NCBI GenBank assembly: GCA_910587155.1 | Contig: CAJULA010000038.1 | Coordinates: 1-22,531, forward strand | Direction: 5' to 3' | DNA from: an uncultured Lachnospiraceae bacterium | GTDB lineage: Bacteria; Bacillota; Clostridia; Lachnospirales; Lachnospiraceae | DNA: 22,531 nucleotides | In this document: positions 8,224 to 14,621 of the stretch, piece by piece | Numbering within the stretch: position 1 is the stretch's first letter | How the letters are laid out: the number at the start of each line of letters is the position of its first letter | The notes under the pieces: generated by a model | The model's input: only the letters and a program-made list of their open reading frames with translations | Told to the model about the DNA's origin: nothing | Databases searched by the model: none | Program-made: the position numbers and the translations under genes

Positions 8224-9621
8224 TCAGAATCTGAAATACAGGAAGGGATTAAAGGACCCATCCACCAGATACGCTGTCACGATCAATAATAAAGCCGCCA
8301 GAACAACCGGTTCCACCGCATTACATAGTCTGCCACTACGCGGTCCTTTTGCAATCTTTCCAAACAGCCATCGCAGTACCGGTGTGGCACCGGTTATTCC
8401 ACCCAGCAGTACCACGGCAAAACTGCGCAAACAATAGATTGCTTGGGGAGTAGCCAGGGGAATTTTACCTAATCCAAACAGTCCGCCCAGACCGGCAAAA
8501 GCCTGCGGCAGGCTTTCGGCGTCAAACAGCACAAAACCAAGCAGCACAAAAAACAGGACATACAGATGAGACAATCCCTTGTGCCTTTCCAGTACCCGGA
8601 GCAGCCATAGTTTTTCGAGTATAAGCAGACCGGCAAACAACAGCCCCCACAGCGCAAAATTCCAGGCCGCTCCATGCCAGAGTCCGGTCAGGATCCACAC
8701 TGTCAGAATATTGAAAAGCCACCGCCCCTTCCCCACACGGTTGCCGCCCATGGGAATATATACATAATCACGAAACCAGCTTCCAAGTGTCATGTGCCAC
8801 CGCCGCCAGAACTCCGTTATACTCGATGAAATATACGGATAGGAAAAATTTTCCGGAAAGCGCAGTCCGAACACCCCTCCCAGGCCAACAGCCATATCAC
8901 TGTAACCGGAAAAGTCAAAATAAATCTGCAACATAAAGCCGATCGCATAAAGCCAGTAAAAGAGTACTGATTTTTCCTCTGAAGCACGGAACGTGGCACA
9001 TAATTCGCCCAGTTGATTGGCCAGAAGTACCTTTTTAGACAGGCCGATGGCAAAGCGGCGTATTCCCTGCGCCGCCTGATCCCATGTATGTTTCCTGTCC
9101 CGTAATTGTCCCGCCACCTGGGAATATGTCACGATCGGTCCGGCTATCAACTGGGGAAACATGGCAATATACGCGGCCAGATCAATCAGATTTCTCTGTG
9201 CCCGCTCTCCCCGGTAAACATCCACGGTATAGCTGATCATCTGAAAGGTATAAAAGCTGATGCCGATGGGCAGAGAAATACGCCAGAGAGGAAACTCCTG
9301 CCCGGTTACGGCCCGGATGCTCTCCAGAAAAAAGCCGGCATATTTAAAGTACAGCAAAAAAGAAAGGCTGACTGTGACTGAAAGGATACAGAAAATCCTG
9401 CCGGACGGCTTCCCTTTGTAGCGCTCCACCAGTAATCCAAAGCAATAGCCGGAAAAGATGGAGAGCCCCATCAGAAAAACATACCGGGGCTCTCCCCATG
9501 CATAAAAGAGCAGGCTCGTCAGCAGCAGCACTGTATTTTTCATCCGCCCCGGCGCCAGAAAATACAGTCCGACTGTCAGTGGCAGAAAATAATATAAAAA
9601 TGTAAGACTTGAAAACAGCAT
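8224..9621 (-). CDS. MBOAT family O-acyltransferase (AlgI/PatA-like), copy 2
   Basis: This is a second polytopic membrane acyltransferase of 465 residues, paralogous to the one at 5648-7060. It has the same blocks: MLFSSLTFLYYFLP start, LPIGISFYTFQ, PQLIAGPIVTYSQ, LQIYFDFSGYSDMAVGLG, EFWRRWHMTLGSWFRDYVYI (H276) and LTGLWHGAAWNF (H316). The C-terminal third differs clearly from copy 1, so the two probably serve different acceptors or work as a pair rather than being a recent duplication. AGGAG lies eight bases before the ATG. Its stop codon overlaps the ribosome site of the DHHW gene, which suggests tight translational coupling. Confidence 0.93.
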   Translation of the reverse strand: MLFSSLTFLYYFLPLTVGLYFLAPGRMKNTVLLLTSLLFYAWGEPRYVFLMGLSIFSGYCFGLLVERYKGKPSGRIFCILSVTVSLSFLLYFKYAGFFLESIRAVTGQEFPLWRISLPIGISFYTFQMISYTVDVYRGERAQRNLIDLAAYIAMFPQLIAGPIVTYSQVAGQLRDRKHTWDQAAQGIRRFAIGLSKKVLLANQLGELCATFRASEEKSVLFYWLYAIGFMLQIYFDFSGYSDMAVGLGGVFGLRFPENFSYPYISSSITEFWRRWHMTLGSWFRDYVYIPMGGNRVGKGRWLFNILTVWILTGLWHGAAWNFALWGLLFAGLLILEKLWLLRVLERHKGLSHLYVLFFVLLGFVLFDAESLPQAFAGLGGLFGLGKIPLATPQAIYCLRSFAVVLLGGITGATPVLRWLFGKIAKGPRSGRLCNAVEPVVLAALLLIVTAYLVDGSFNPFLYFRF

Positions 9622-9665
9622 CGTTTTTACTCCTGCGCGGACTCCCCTGCGCTGTTAGCGGCCTC

Positions 9666-10256
9666 TCACGCGATGGGTGATTCCAGCATAACCTGCGCGC
9701 CGGTAAGCGCGGACAGGGCATTGCTCTTAAACAGCTCCATTGTCTCTGCTTCGCCGTAAGCGGTTATCACATAGGCGCCGTCCACGTCCACAATCAACAG
9801 GGTGTCCGGCTGGCCACAGATCCACTGTCTGCCCATTGTGTATGTCTTGAACGCTTCGGCAAAAGCCTCCTTGTCCGTGCCGTCTTTCAGGTGATACACC
9901 GCACCGGTAAACGTATTCGCATTCATCAGGTGCACCATGGACGCCGCATCGTCCACACTCCCTGCCTGTTCCGGCGGCAGTCCCAGCGTAAGTTCAAGCT
10001 CCTGCGTCTTGCTGATATCAAATTTGCCCGGTGCATCCATCACCGCATTGGCCTGATCTCCGCCGTACATGGCAAACAGATCATCTCCTGTATAAGCGCC
10101 CACCACAGCAGTCAGTACAGACAGCGCATCCGCATAGGCAGATTCTTTTCCGCCGCCTGCTTCATCCGTGCTGCTGCCGCATCCTGTCACGGTCACTGCC
10201 ATAGCCAGAATTACCATTGTCCTGATGATGTGAGAAATGATTTTCTTCATAATCAT
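9666..10256 (-). CDS. Lipoprotein of unknown function, first gene of acylation cluster
   Basis: This 196-residue exported lipoprotein has a basic, hydrophobic signal and the lipobox VTGC (followed by GSS), so it is anchored on the outer face of the membrane. The mature part is acidic and small, with no catalytic motif I recognise. Its arrangement recalls the small DUF4358-type lipoproteins often seen beside MBOAT and SGNH genes in Lachnospiraceae, but I cannot confirm that family. AGGAAAGGAAAGC precedes the ATG at 10256. A second ATG at 10250 is possible. It lies 44 bases upstream of MBOAT copy 2 and is probably co-transcribed, hinting at a helper role at the cell surface. Confidence 0.75.
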   Translation of the reverse strand: MIMKKIISHIIRTMVILAMAVTVTGCGSSTDEAGGGKESAYADALSVLTAVVGAYTGDDLFAMYGGDQANAVMDAPGKFDISKTQELELTLGLPPEQAGSVDDAASMVHLMNANTFTGAVYHLKDGTDKEAFAEAFKTYTMGRQWICGQPDTLLIVDVDGAYVITAYGEAETMELFKSNALSALTGAQVMLESPIA

Positions 10257-10297
10257 GCTTTCCTTTCCTGTATCGCAATATTTGTGATAATTGTTTC

Positions 10298-10326
10298 TTT
10301 ATACAGTAATCTCCATCTTTTCGGAA
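10298..10326 (-). promoter_or_regulatory. Weak candidate promoter for the acylation cluster
   Basis: Minus strand -10 TATAAA (10303-10298) lies about 42 bases before the lipoprotein ATG. The -35 at 17 bases spacing is poor (TTCCGA). The 157-base gap 10257-10413 has no convincing terminator for the beta-lactamase gene. Confidence 0.3.
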
Positions 10327-10413
10327 ATCCAGTCAGTTTTTTTTAAATGGTCATACAGACTACTGCATAAACTGCCCCGCCCCTGCAGCGGTTAGAGCTG
10401 TTTCCCTGAACTG

Positions 10414-11451
10414 TTATCCTAAGTAATCGGTTACGATACGGATTGCAATCTCTTTTGCCTTCTGGCTGGATACCTCCATACCGTCGCTCTCTGCCAGGCG
10501 CACACAATAATAAACAGTCCTGTCACTGCTCTGCGCAAAGCCTGTAAACCACGCATCAACAACGATCCCCTGCGCCTTTCCCATGCCGGTCTTCCCATAG
10601 AAAGAAAGGCTCTCTCCCTGTGATTTTTCAACAAGCATAACCCGTTTTAATTCATCCCTGCTCTTCTTTGCGTAAATCGAGTCCTTTCCAAAAATGCGTT
10701 CCATAACATCCACCTGTTCTTTGGGTGAAATCTTCAGAGATGATTCAATCCAGAAGCCGGTCAGCGCCCGGTTGGAATTATTCGTATTTAACCGCCCCTC
10801 CCAGTCAGAAATATCGCAGTTCCCATACCGGAGTCTGTCCAGTTCCCGCTGTATCTTCTCTTTTCCCGTCTCGTCGATCAATTCCCGGAAATACCAGACG
10901 CAGGAAGCGCGGAAAGCGTCCCGAAAGTCAATATCGTGGTTCCAGTTCTCATTCCAGAACACCTCACCGCTCCATGTGCGGACAGAGTCCTCCGGGTCAA
11001 GCACCTCATTCTCCAGGGCGATCAGCGATGATACAATCTTAAAGGTAGAACAGGGAGAACTCTGTATCATGGCAAGTTCCCGGTCATATATGACATATTC
11101 TCCGGCAGCGGTATCATATAAAACCGCTGTGCCGTTCAGTCCGTCAAAATATTCTGACCAGTCGGCCTCCACTATGACCGGTTCATCCTGATGCTGTTGT
11201 GCAGACCTTTCCTCCTCCGGGGCTGCGGTATTTTCATTCTCCCACACCCCCTGCCCCTGCGCTGTCAGTGCATTCTCCTCTGACAAATCCTCTGTTTCCT
11301 CAAAAGTTTGCGTTTCTACTTTAGTCCCATCCTTTTCATAGTCCTGGTCGCGGACGGGAGACGCTCTGCCACAGCCGGCCAGAAACAGTCCGGCCATGCA
11401 CACAATGAAAGGGTATACCACTGCTTTGAAATAACGGCTGTCTCTGTTCAT
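10414..11451 (-). CDS. Class D (OXA-type) beta-lactamase, lipoprotein
   Basis: This is a serine beta-lactamase that hydrolyses beta-lactams, tethered outside the membrane by a lipid anchor. The 345 residues carry lipobox FLAGC (C27) and a long acidic linker (about 35-95). All class D motifs are present: STFK (S135, K138), S-C-V (183-185), Y-G-N (209-211), K-T-G (287-289) and W301 in AWFTGF. The block GFWIESSLKISPKEQV is also typical. The ATG at 11451 has AAGGGG ten bases upstream. Earlier ATGs at 11457 and 11460 are too close to it. It follows the anti-sigma gene by 79 bases but has its own promoter. The fold is shared with the BlaR1/MecR1 sensor domain, but there is no membrane signalling part, so enzyme is the better call. 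Confidence 0.93.
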   Translation of the reverse strand: MNRDSRYFKAVVYPFIVCMAGLFLAGCGRASPVRDQDYEKDGTKVETQTFEETEDLSEENALTAQGQGVWENENTAAPEEERSAQQHQDEPVIVEADWSEYFDGLNGTAVLYDTAAGEYVIYDRELAMIQSSPCSTFKIVSSLIALENEVLDPEDSVRTWSGEVFWNENWNHDIDFRDAFRASCVWYFRELIDETGKEKIQRELDRLRYGNCDISDWEGRLNTNNSNRALTGFWIESSLKISPKEQVDVMERIFGKDSIYAKKSRDELKRVMLVEKSQGESLSFYGKTGMGKAQGIVVDAWFTGFAQSSDRTVYYCVRLAESDGMEVSSQKAKEIAIRIVTDYLG

Positions 11452-11500
11452 ATGCATCATTCCCCTTTTGTGATGTAAGCTCATGAAGTGGCATACCAAA

Positions 11501-11529
11501 ATCTTATGGCAGTCATATTTTAATGTCAA
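11501..11529 (-). promoter_or_regulatory. Sigma-A promoter of the beta-lactamase gene
   Basis: Minus strand: perfect -35 TTGACA (11529-11524), just after the anti-sigma stop codon, then a 17-base spacer and -10 TAAGAT (11506-11501). The beta-lactamase can therefore be expressed apart from the sigma operon. Confidence 0.7.
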
Positions 11530-11530
11530 G

Positions 11531-12985
11531 TTAATTTTCTGCCAGCGGATATTCACACAGCCCGCCAAGACTGACATAACCGATTTCCAGAGAACTCTCA
11601 CTGAATTCATAGGCACCGCCATAGGTATCAAGACTCAGATACGCATTTTCCAGCTCCTCTTCTGTCACAATCCATGCCATATGTACCGTTACCGTCTCTC
11701 CGGGACTGATGGCGGCAATATAATTATTGTTCCGTTCGCCGCCATGTACATCATAATATACCATTTCTTTGCGGGAGGACAGGCCATAGTTGACTGCCCT
11801 GTCCCATGCATCGTTTTCCCCGGGCCTTTCGTCTGACACGATCTGCATACGGCCATCACGCTCGATCATAGGCACAAAACTGCCAAAAAACAGGACATCC
11901 CGCATTTCCGTGCCGCCGGTATTGGTGTATTCCACCGTAGCATAGAGCAGTTTCTGCGGTACTTCTCTGGAGGTTACCACTTCACTGAGATTGTCCGTAT
12001 TCCCCAGCTTCACATACTGGATGCTCGCCGGGCGGAGCTTGCCGCTGCTGTCCGTTTCCTTTGCAAAGTCCTCATCCAAAAGTGACGCATCCAGCAGGCT
12101 CAGATCATCCGAGGTCTGTATCCCGGCCACTCTGGCAGAAAGTCCCTGGTCATTCAGCGGAAATGCCTCGCCTATCGCATGCGTATTTTTCATTTCTTCA
12201 ACGGCAACGGAAGTGATCGTCTCATATTCTTCACCTTCCTCATACTCCTCTTTCTCTGAGCCCGCCTGCAGACTGCTCCAGTCCTGCGCGGCGATAAGCT
12301 CCCCCTCTGCCGCATCTTCTGCCGGGACCAGCTTTACCTGTTGGGCAATCTTAATTGCCTCCTCCTTGCTTACATCGGATGCCACATACATCTCCATCAC
12401 ATAATGAACATCCGTGAATGCCACATAAATGCGCTGGTTGAATGTGATTTCATCTTCATTCAGATTCGGATATTCCAGATACACCCCCTGGCTGCCGTCA
12501 GCCGAAAACTCCTCGCTGGAAAGCACGTCGCCATGTTCGATCTCAAACTTGTTATCACCGGTATCCATCCGGTAAAATACCATCGAAACACCGCCCTGAT
12601 ACAGGGCATCCGCAAAGCAGTATTTCCCCGCTTCCACGCGAACCATTCCCTCCGGCAGATAACCTGCCTGCATTTTTACATCCGGTATGCGGCCAGTCTC
12701 CTTTGCCACACTGTCGTCTGTGGATTCTTCGCCTGTAATATTCACACTGACGCCATGCTCCCCGATCTTTCTCTGCTGCATCCGGTAAATCCCCACACCC
12801 GCAAATACCGTAGTACCGCATAACGCCACTGCCACCAGAGCCACCGCCAGCGTTCTTTTCACTCTCTTCCGACCTTTTAATTGTGGCGTCTGCGTCTTTA
12901 TCTGTCTCTTTACTTCTTTTTCTATCATAACCCTTATCTCCTCCGGCATCTTTGGAAAATCGTACTTTAAATCTTCGAATTTCAT
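11531..12985 (-). CDS. Probable anti-sigma factor, single-pass membrane protein
   Basis: This probably holds the ECF sigma factor inactive at the membrane and releases it on an outside signal. Of 484 residues, the cytoplasmic part (about 1-44, MKFEDLKYDFPKMPEEIRVM) is short, with one membrane helix at about 45-66. The large extracytoplasmic region (67-484) is acidic and has no enzyme motif I recognise. This layout is common for DUF4179/DUF4367-type partners of Firmicute ECF sigma factors; assignment to a named family is inference. The ATG at 12985 has GGAGG seven bases upstream. The open frame extends to 13078, overlapping the sigma gene, but without a ribosome site. It starts 43 bases after the sigma gene and forms an operon with it. 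Confidence 0.75.
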   Translation of the reverse strand: MKFEDLKYDFPKMPEEIRVMIEKEVKRQIKTQTPQLKGRKRVKRTLAVALVAVALCGTTVFAGVGIYRMQQRKIGEHGVSVNITGEESTDDSVAKETGRIPDVKMQAGYLPEGMVRVEAGKYCFADALYQGGVSMVFYRMDTGDNKFEIEHGDVLSSEEFSADGSQGVYLEYPNLNEDEITFNQRIYVAFTDVHYVMEMYVASDVSKEEAIKIAQQVKLVPAEDAAEGELIAAQDWSSLQAGSEKEEYEEGEEYETITSVAVEEMKNTHAIGEAFPLNDQGLSARVAGIQTSDDLSLLDASLLDEDFAKETDSSGKLRPASIQYVKLGNTDNLSEVVTSREVPQKLLYATVEYTNTGGTEMRDVLFFGSFVPMIERDGRMQIVSDERPGENDAWDRAVNYGLSSRKEMVYYDVHGGERNNNYIAAISPGETVTVHMAWIVTEEELENAYLSLDTYGGAYEFSESSLEIGYVSLGGLCEYPLAEN

Positions 12986-13028
12986 ATCCCATCCTCCAAC
13001 ATCTTTAACAGCTTGCGTGCACCTCTTA

Positions 13029-13499
13029 CTATGACGATTGTCCCAGTTCCCTGCGCATCTGCTTCCTCGCACGGGCAAGGCGGTTCTTAACGGCGCTTTC
13101 CGTTATCTCCAGCATATTCGCCGTTTCCTTTACACTATAACCCTCCAGATAGTAAAGGGTAATGCAGATCCGTGTCTCCGGCGGCAGCCTTCTGACTGCT
13201 TCGTACAAATCCGAATAATCCTCTCCTTCTCCGGCAACCTCTTCGCACTGCCACTCCTCCAGGGATACCACGCGCTTTGCCCTGCGCATAAAAGTATAGC
13301 ACTCATTGATCAATATCCGTACAAGCCAGGTCTTTGCATGGGAATCCTGCCGCAGTGTATGCAGCTTTGTAAACGCTTTTACAATGGTTTCCTGTATCGC
13401 ATCCGCACAGTCCGCATCACTGACAAGCAGCGTTTTCGCCACATGATACAGTGTGTCCTGCGATGCTAGAATGAGTTGTCCTAACTGTTCTTTTTTCAT
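13029..13499 (-). CDS. ECF-type sigma-70 factor
   Basis: This is an alternative sigma factor that directs RNA polymerase to a small stress regulon. Its 156 residues hold only the two ECF domains: region 2 (about 10-75, with DAIQETIVKAF and TWLVRILINECY) and region 4 (about 103-152, LPPETRICITLYYLEGYSVKE and the helix-turn-helix SAVKNRLARARKQM). The length is normal. AAAGG lies five bases before the ATG. The anti-sigma gene follows. The regulon cannot be read from the window, and I see no clear copy of an ECF promoter upstream. The nearby beta-lactamase makes cell-wall stress a plausible signal, by analogy with Bacillus SigP/RsiP, but this is inference. Confidence 0.9.
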   Translation of the reverse strand: MKKEQLGQLILASQDTLYHVAKTLLVSDADCADAIQETIVKAFTKLHTLRQDSHAKTWLVRILINECYTFMRRAKRVVSLEEWQCEEVAGEGEDYSDLYEAVRRLPPETRICITLYYLEGYSVKETANMLEITESAVKNRLARARKQMRRELGQSS

Positions 13500-13593
13500 A
13501 ATGTCCTTTCTGCCGGCCAGCTTTTGTATTTACATTAATTAGATGCCCGGGAGAGGGAAATGGTCTCTGGCAAATCTGCAAAAAGTGAAAAAA

Positions 13594-13610
13594 TTTTCTG
13601 TTTCAGAAAA
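13594..13610. repeat. Perfect inverted repeat upstream of the sigma factor gene
   Basis: TTTTCTG, spacer TTT, CAGAAAA, about 95 bases before the sigma ATG. On the minus strand it is followed by six T, so it might back up the ncRNA terminator just upstream. It could equally be a protein-binding site for control of the sigma operon. Confidence 0.4.
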
Positions 13611-13611
13611 C

Positions 13612-13637
13612 AAAAAAAGATGGGGAAGCAACTACCC
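13612..13637 (-). terminator. Rho-independent terminator of the hairpin RNA
   Basis: Minus strand: GGGTAG, loop TTG, CTTCCC (one U-U mismatch), then CATC and seven T (13618-13612). It follows the last of the three motif hairpins and would end a transcript of about 235 nt. Confidence 0.6.
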
Positions 13638-13646
13638 GAAAGAACA

Positions 13647-13704
13647 GAAAAATAGCCTGTGGTAAATAATCGACTATCGTCAAGTTTACCACAAGCTATT
13701 TTCC
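13647..13704 (-). repeat. Motif hairpin C of the structured RNA
   Basis: Minus-strand arms AATAGCTTGTGGTAAA (13700-13685) and TTTACCACAGGCTATT (13666-13651) give 16 continuous pairs with one U-G. Four more outer pairs extend to 13704/13647. The loop holds TGACGATAGTCG (13682-13671). Confidence 0.8.
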
Positions 13705-13771
13705 GCTTACGCTAAGAAGCCTCATATTCCTGCGACTTCTCTTCCTATTATACTGCCTGATAAAAAAAATA

Positions 13772-13812
13772 TTCTTATAAAAGATACGACTATCGTCAAA
13801 CTTGTACAAGAA
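13772..13812 (-). repeat. Motif hairpin B of the structured RNA
   Basis: Minus-strand arms TTCTTGTACAA (13812-13802) and TTTTATAAGAA (13782-13772) give ten pairs of eleven, one of them G-U. The loop holds TGACGATAGTCG (13798-13787). The outer two bases are shared with hairpin A. Confidence 0.7.
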
Positions 13813-13851
13813 CAACAGAAGTATAACGACTATCGTCATCTCTTCTGTGTT
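13811..13851 (-). repeat. Motif hairpin A of the structured RNA
   Basis: Minus-strand arms ACAGAAG (13848-13842) and CTTCTGT (13821-13815) form seven pairs, or about ten with one bulged base using the flanking AAC and GTT. The loop holds TGACGATAGTCG (13838-13827). The predicted transcription start falls at its 5' foot. Confidence 0.7.
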
Positions 13852-13854
13852 ATT

Positions 13855-13883
13855 ATCATAACCTATTTCCATTTTTTCGTCAA
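13855..13883 (-). promoter_or_regulatory. Sigma-A promoter of the hairpin RNA
   Basis: Minus strand: -35 TTGACG (13883-13878), 17-base spacer, -10 TATGAT (13860-13855). Each box is one base off consensus. The -35 overlaps the DUF3800 stop codon, and the expected start lies at the foot of hairpin A. Confidence 0.7.
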
Positions 13884-14611
13884 CCTATTTTTTTCAATCC
13901 AAAAATGTTTGTCTCTCCCACTTGGCCATCATACAAGCACCTTGCTATATCATTTTCTATGGATGGCCTCTTATTCTTTATGCCATAAGCATATTTCTTC
14001 ATAGTATTGGGAATAAAATCAGCAATTTGAAGCCCAATGTTAAGATCCTTCTTCTGGTAAAAATTGAAAGTTGCAATCTGTGTTCTTACAGCATGATTGT
14101 TCATACACCTTGTTCCCCGTTTGACTAATTGGCGAAAATAATTAGTCAGCCGATTATCTGCCTTCGGATTCTGTGATTCCAGATAAATGGTACCTATAGC
14201 ATCGCTTTTTTCTAAAAAATGAACAAAGTTTTCAACTACTATTTCCAGACATACCAAATATTCATCATTCAAAAATTTACTATTGTACTTTGCTTTATAT
14301 TCATCAGGATTGATAACTGCTGCAAAAACAGTTATGTCATCTTTTTTGAACAGATTTCCCATACTATCCCAGAACAGTTCCCGCTTTTCCTTTTGCCGCA
14401 TTACCTTGTATATATCTTTTCGTGCAATTCTTAATTCACTCTCATGCAAAATAACGTTTTCATCCTCAAATATATTTTTCTTCATTTTCCGCACATATGG
14501 GCATATTTTATCTTCATATATACCCCTCTCTATTGCACATCCCCCTAATGCAAAATATACGCTTGGCGGAGTATTTTTGGATTCATCCAAAAACAAAAAA
14601 TATTCTTTCAT
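13880..14611 (-). CDS. DUF3800 protein, RNase H-like fold
   Basis: This 243-residue cytoplasmic protein carries the DUF3800 hallmarks: FLDES near the N-terminus (D9, E10), LHESELR (H56, E57), IYLES (E145) and GLQIADFIP (D198). The spaced acidic residues fit a metal-binding RNase H-like nuclease fold, to which I recall this family being assigned. Activity is not shown here. The ATG at 14611 has AAGGGG five to six bases upstream and comes ten bases after the previous stop, so the two genes are co-transcribed and probably coupled. The structured RNA with its own promoter begins right at its stop codon. Base composition is visibly more AT-rich than in the sigma operon and sugar operon on either side, a sign of transfer. 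DUF3800 genes often sit in defence-type or mobile contexts. The role here, RNA processing or RNA-guided control, is a guess. Confidence 0.85.
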   Translation of the reverse strand: MKEYFLFLDESKNTPPSVYFALGGCAIERGIYEDKICPYVRKMKKNIFEDENVILHESELRIARKDIYKVMRQKEKRELFWDSMGNLFKKDDITVFAAVINPDEYKAKYNSKFLNDEYLVCLEIVVENFVHFLEKSDAIGTIYLESQNPKADNRLTNYFRQLVKRGTRCMNNHAVRTQIATFNFYQKKDLNIGLQIADFIPNTMKKYAYGIKNKRPSIENDIARCLYDGQVGETNIFGLKKIG

Positions 14612-14621
14612 TGTTTCCCCT

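Larger units (their letters stand above)
13612..13849 (-). ncRNA. Candidate structured RNA with tandem hairpins beside DUF3800
   Basis: This looks like an independent small-RNA gene of about 235 nt, with a promoter directly upstream, a predicted start at about 13849 and a terminator at the end. In 5' to 3' order it has hairpin A (13851-13811), hairpin B (13812-13772), a different small hairpin (about 13740-13714, AGAAGTC with GGCTTCT) and hairpin C (13704-13647). A, B and C have unrelated arm sequences but the same apical 12-mer TGACGATAGTCG, which can fold as GAC, GATA, GTC. Several stem positions pair as G-U on this strand but would be A-C mismatches on the other, so the minus strand is the RNA strand. 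Candidate structured RNAs next to DUF3800 genes are known (the DUF3800 RNA motifs in Rfam). Whether this is one of them or a new type needs a covariance search. Confidence 0.75.

Noticed and set aside
11452..11631. Extended N-terminus of the beta-lactamase to 11631
   Set aside because: The extension overlaps the anti-sigma gene and has no ribosome site. The lipoprotein signal begins right after the ATG at 11451.
13032..13042. Plus-strand TGACGATTGTC near the end of the sigma gene, one base off the RNA motif
   Set aside because: It is on the other strand, inside coding sequence, and has no enclosing stem.
12986..13078. Extended N-terminus of the anti-sigma factor
   Set aside because: It overlaps the sigma gene and no ribosome site precedes it, whereas GGAGG precedes the ATG at 12985.
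13671..13838. Three identical 12-mers considered as a CRISPR array or type III toxin-antitoxin repeat
   Set aside because: The repeats are too short and unevenly spaced (116 and 40 bases apart) for a CRISPR, no cas gene is near, and the neighbouring genes are not ToxN-like. The flanking complementary arms favour structured RNA.
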